Shown here one piece after another: positions 6,076-8,191 of a stretch of 8,191 nt of DNA. The notes below the pieces were generated by a model. It worked only from the letters and a program-made list of their open reading frames with translations. It was not told where the DNA came from and searched no databases. Source of the DNA: an uncultured Clostridia bacterium (lineage in GTDB: Bacteria; Bacillota; Clostridia; Lachnospirales; CAG-274); contig CANQBT010000097.1 in NCBI GenBank assembly GCA_947589405.1, forward strand, positions 1 to 8,191, in the 5' to 3' direction. Both the position numbers and the translations under genes were made by a program. How positions within the stretch are numbered: position 1 is the first letter of the stretch; the number at the start of each line of letters is the position of its first letter.

Positions 6076-6964
6076 ATCTGTATTGTTTTTCATGGGTATA
6101 CAGCGTTCTGTCGTTTCCGACTATAGCCGTACCTACTCCATGTATAGTAAAGAACTCCAGCAGAACACTATGCTCTACGGAACCATCTACGATATGTGCT
6201 CTGTGTACGCCATGCTCGACTGCGTCTATAGCGCATTTTATCTTATTGTAATTACCTATGCTCATAGACTTGTTTTCGATCAGCTTTTCAGCTTCCTCAA
6301 CCGTTATCATAGACTGAGGAAGGCTGTTGTATACATCATCGTTTCTTGCAAGGAAAAGAAGCTTTTCGGCGCCTATTGCTTTGGCAACAGCCCCTGCAAC
6401 ATCATCTGCCTTAAGATTATAGCTTTCAAAGTCATCGCTTATGCCTATAGATGAAATAACAGGTATAAAATCCCTATCCATGAGGTCAAGTATAAGCTCT
6501 GTGTTTATTTTCTCAATTTCTCCGAAATAGCCTATATCTTCGCCTTCAACTATTTTCTTGGATACCTTTATGGTGCCGCTGTCCTTGCCGCATATGCCTA
6601 CTGCCTTGCAGCCGTTTTTTTCTATAAGCTGAACAATGTCCTTATTTATTTTGCCAAGCACCATTTCCACGATCTCCATTGTCTGTTCGTCTGTGACTCT
6701 GTTGCCGCCTATATATTCAATGTCCTTGCCTATAGCCTTGAGCCATTTATTTATTTCATCACTTCCGCTGTGTACTATAACAGGCTCCATGCCAATAAGC
6801 TTCAGAAGAACTATGTCCTGCATAACGCTTTCTGCGACCTGCTTGTCGCCCAATACCTTGCTTCCGTATTTAATAACTATTCTCTTGTTGTGGAAATCTC
6901 TTATATAGGGCAGAGCCTCCGTAAGAAGCTGCGCCTTTTCCACAACCTTTTCCAAATCACTCAT
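6074..6964 (-). CDS. Acetylglutamate kinase-like protein (divergent ArgB)
   Basis: An amino-acid-kinase-fold protein of 296 residues, closest by eye to N-acetylglutamate kinase, the second step of arginine synthesis. The N-terminal helix (1-20, ending ALPYIRDF) and a C-terminal segment with H257, E270 and G276 resemble the arginine-inhibited type. Retained residues are K32, R89 in NRVTDEQTMEIVEMVL, GKDSG, N183 and D187 in YNLKADDVAGA, and K241. Several normally fixed loops are changed: the IKYGG turn is IKYGS, the HGGGP substrate loop is H65-S-G-S-D69, the TDVPG-type nucleotide loop is A206-R-N-D-D210, and the GGMxPK motif is G237-N-Y-N-K241. The frame is intact, with AGGAGG at 6970-6975, 5 bases before the ATG. 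It could be a working but divergent ArgB, a paralog with another substrate, or a regulator. No other arginine gene is nearby, so I withhold the symbol. Confidence 0.78.
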   Translation of the reverse strand: MSDLEKVVEKAQLLTEALPYIRDFHNKRIVIKYGSKVLGDKQVAESVMQDIVLLKLIGMEPVIVHSGSDEINKWLKAIGKDIEYIGGNRVTDEQTMEIVEMVLGKINKDIVQLIEKNGCKAVGICGKDSGTIKVSKKIVEGEDIGYFGEIEKINTELILDLMDRDFIPVISSIGISDDFESYNLKADDVAGAVAKAIGAEKLLFLARNDDVYNSLPQSMITVEEAEKLIENKSMSIGNYNKIKCAIDAVEHGVHRAHIVDGSVEHSVLLEFFTIHGVGTAIVGNDRTLYTHEKQYR

Positions 6965-6973
6965 AATAGCCTC

Positions 6974-7564
6974 CTAAGGGAGAAGATACCCCTTTTCAAC
7001 ACAATCGTTAAGCAGATCAAACACAAATTGCCTTACTCTCTCGTCTATATTCCTTGTTTTCCATTTGCCCTTTTCTATCACCTGTGAAATATGGATATTA
7101 TTTTCCTTCCATTTTTCGCCCTTGCTTCTGTAATTAAGTATAATGGGCTGAAGTCTGTCGCAGGCATTGGCAAACTGAGCTTCAACAGTATTGCCTTCGT
7201 CAAATTCATACCAGAGAGCCTTAAGCTCATCGCCCTGCTCTCCAAGAGCCTTATACAATCTATCTGCCGCCTGTTCCTCTCTCTGTCTTTTATCGGAATT
7301 GGCTTTTTCGTCATAGAGGTACGTATCTCCTGCATATATCTCCACAAGGTCATGGATAAGAAGCATTTTTATACACTTATATATATCTGTTCCCTCAGGT
7401 GCATATTCCCGAAGAATAAGAGCGTACATACAGATATGCCAGCTGTGTTCGGCATCGTTTTCACGACGCCATACATCCTTGTCCTTAAGTAGGGACTGTC
7501 TGTATATTTTCTTCATATCTTCAATTTTAACAAGGAAATCCATTTGTGTTTTTAATCTGTCCAT
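6974..7564 (-). CDS. HD-domain phosphohydrolase (YfbR/HDDC2-like)
   Basis: A 196-residue HD-superfamily metal-dependent phosphohydrolase of the group that includes E. coli 5'-deoxynucleotidase YfbR and eukaryotic HDDC2; the true substrate is not evident. The metal-binding set is complete: H40 in RRENDAEHSWH, H71-D72 in LLIHDLVEIYAGDT, and D136 in NACDRLQP. No signal peptide or membrane segment is seen, so it is cytosolic. Its ATG lies one base after the transketolase stop (TAATATG) and has no clear ribosome binding site, so translation is probably coupled to the upstream gene. A second ATG at residue 8 (MDFLVKIEDM) fits the usual family start but also lacks a site. It is followed 9 bases later by the argB-like gene, whose ribosome binding site overlaps this gene's stop. 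Confidence 0.88.
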   Translation of the reverse strand: MDRLKTQMDFLVKIEDMKKIYRQSLLKDKDVWRRENDAEHSWHICMYALILREYAPEGTDIYKCIKMLLIHDLVEIYAGDTYLYDEKANSDKRQREEQAADRLYKALGEQGDELKALWYEFDEGNTVEAQFANACDRLQPIILNYRSKGEKWKENNIHISQVIEKGKWKTRNIDERVRQFVFDLLNDCVEKGYLLP

Positions 7565-7565
7565 A

Positions 7566-8191
7566 TTACTTATTGAGAAGCTTTATTGTCCTGTCTACAA
7601 CATTGTCAACTGTAAAGCCATAGTGCTTGAAAAGTACTGAGAAGGGTCCTGAAGTACCGAATTCTGTCATACCTATAATATCGCCTTCAAAGCCTGTGTA
7701 TCTGTACCACGCCATATCAAAGGAAGCCTCTACAACTATTCTCTTTCTTACGCTTGGGGGAATAACGGTATCCTTATATTCCTGACTCTGCTTTTCAAAG
7801 ACCTCTACGCAAGGCATACTTACTACCTGTGCGGATATGCCTTTTTCTTTAAGAACATCATATGCGTCATATACAAGGCTTACCTCTGAACCTGTAGCTA
7901 TAAGTATAACATCGGGAGTTTCCTTATAGGATTCCCTTATGATATATCCGCCCTTAAGCGCTCTTCTTCCGTCAATGTGTATATTTTTTGTGACCTGTCT
8001 TGTAAATACAAGCGCTGAGGGCGTTGTCTTGTCCGTAACAGCAGTATACCACGCCGCAGCGCTTTCATTTACATCACAGGGACGCCATACGTTGAAATTA
8101 GGCGTACTTCTGTAGGCAGAAAGCTGCTCTATAGGCTGATGTGTAGGACCGTCTTCGCCTACGCCTATACTGTCGTGAGTAAGTATACTTA
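7566..8191 (-). CDS. tkt: Transketolase, C-terminal part (5' end beyond right edge)
   Basis: Thiamine-diphosphate enzyme that moves two-carbon units between sugars in the non-oxidative pentose phosphate pathway. Only the last 207 residues or so of an expected 650-670 are visible, and the reading frame is open to the window edge. It begins inside the pyrimidine-binding domain with the family signature THDSIGVGEDGPTHQPIEQL, followed by STPNFNVWRPCDVNESAAAW. The C-terminal transketolase domain starts around DVILIATGSEVSLVYDAYDVL and continues through VVSMPCVEVFEKQ, RIVVEAS and EFGTSGPFSVLFKHYGFT. The segment after the pyrimidine domain reads FTRQVTKNI, where many homologs have SRQ followed by a Pro-containing loop, a mild deviation. 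It is the first visible gene of a tight minus-strand string with the HD and argB-like genes; its promoter is outside the window. Confidence 0.95.
   Translation of the reverse strand, partial: SILTHDSIGVGEDGPTHQPIEQLSAYRSTPNFNVWRPCDVNESAAAWYTAVTDKTTPSALVFTRQVTKNIHIDGRRALKGGYIIRESYKETPDVILIATGSEVSLVYDAYDVLKEKGISAQVVSMPCVEVFEKQSQEYKDTVIPPSVRKRIVVEASFDMAWYRYTGFEGDIIGMTEFGTSGPFSVLFKHYGFTVDNVVDRTIKLLNK

Noticed and set aside
6074..6964. argB-like gene as a pseudogene
   Set aside because: The frame is complete at normal length, has a strong AGGAGG site, and keeps the catalytic lysines and the arginine-site region. The changes are substitutions, not decay.
6083..7492. Several plus-strand frames (90-133 codons) opposite the argB-like and HD genes
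   Set aside because: All are antisense to conserved coding sequence. Their hydrophobic look comes from the complement of A-rich codons, so they are not convincing membrane proteins.

Overview
The window looks like chromosomal core DNA from an anaerobic, moderately AT-rich Firmicute, most likely a Clostridia-class bacterium. The evidence is strong AGGAGG-type ribosome binding sites, heavy use of ATA and AGA codons, sigma-A-like promoters, the gdpP-rplI gene order known from Bacillus and its relatives, and a B12-dependent methionine synthase whose reactivation domain is a separate protein. The genus cannot be told from the sequence alone. I see no prophage, insertion sequence, CRISPR array, tRNA or rRNA. 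Nearly all of the DNA is coding.

Layout. (1) 1-2835, minus strand: pheA (prephenate dehydratase), then gdpP (c-di-AMP phosphodiesterase), then the start of rplI (ribosomal protein L9), which runs off the left edge. The three genes are closely packed, with a good internal promoter at the very end of pheA. (2) 2836-2964: a 129-base divergent promoter region. (3) 2965-5983, plus strand: a two-gene methionine synthase operon, with the stand-alone reactivation protein followed by an 11-base overlap into metH. (4) 5984-6073: a long imperfect hairpin with T-runs on both strands, lying between convergent genes and probably a bidirectional terminator. (5) 6074-8191, minus strand: a tight gene string of transketolase (5' part beyond the right edge), an HD-domain phosphohydrolase, and an acetylglutamate-kinase-like protein.

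How the genes work together. The MetH pair is a functional unit: MetH carries the homocysteine, folate and cobalamin modules, and the small protein would rescue oxidised cobalamin using AdoMet. pheA supplies phenylpyruvate for phenylalanine, while gdpP and rplI link second-messenger turnover with a ribosomal protein gene. The transketolase, HD protein and ArgB-like genes look cotranscribed but do not form an obvious pathway.

I find no clearly new multi-gene system. The points most worth a second look are a GdpP that starts directly at its PAS domain with no membrane helices, an ArgB-like kinase with several substrate and nucleotide loops altered, a prephenate dehydratase with TQF in place of the usual TRF motif, a four-cysteine tail on the MetH reactivation protein, and the unusually long hairpin between metH and the argB-like gene.
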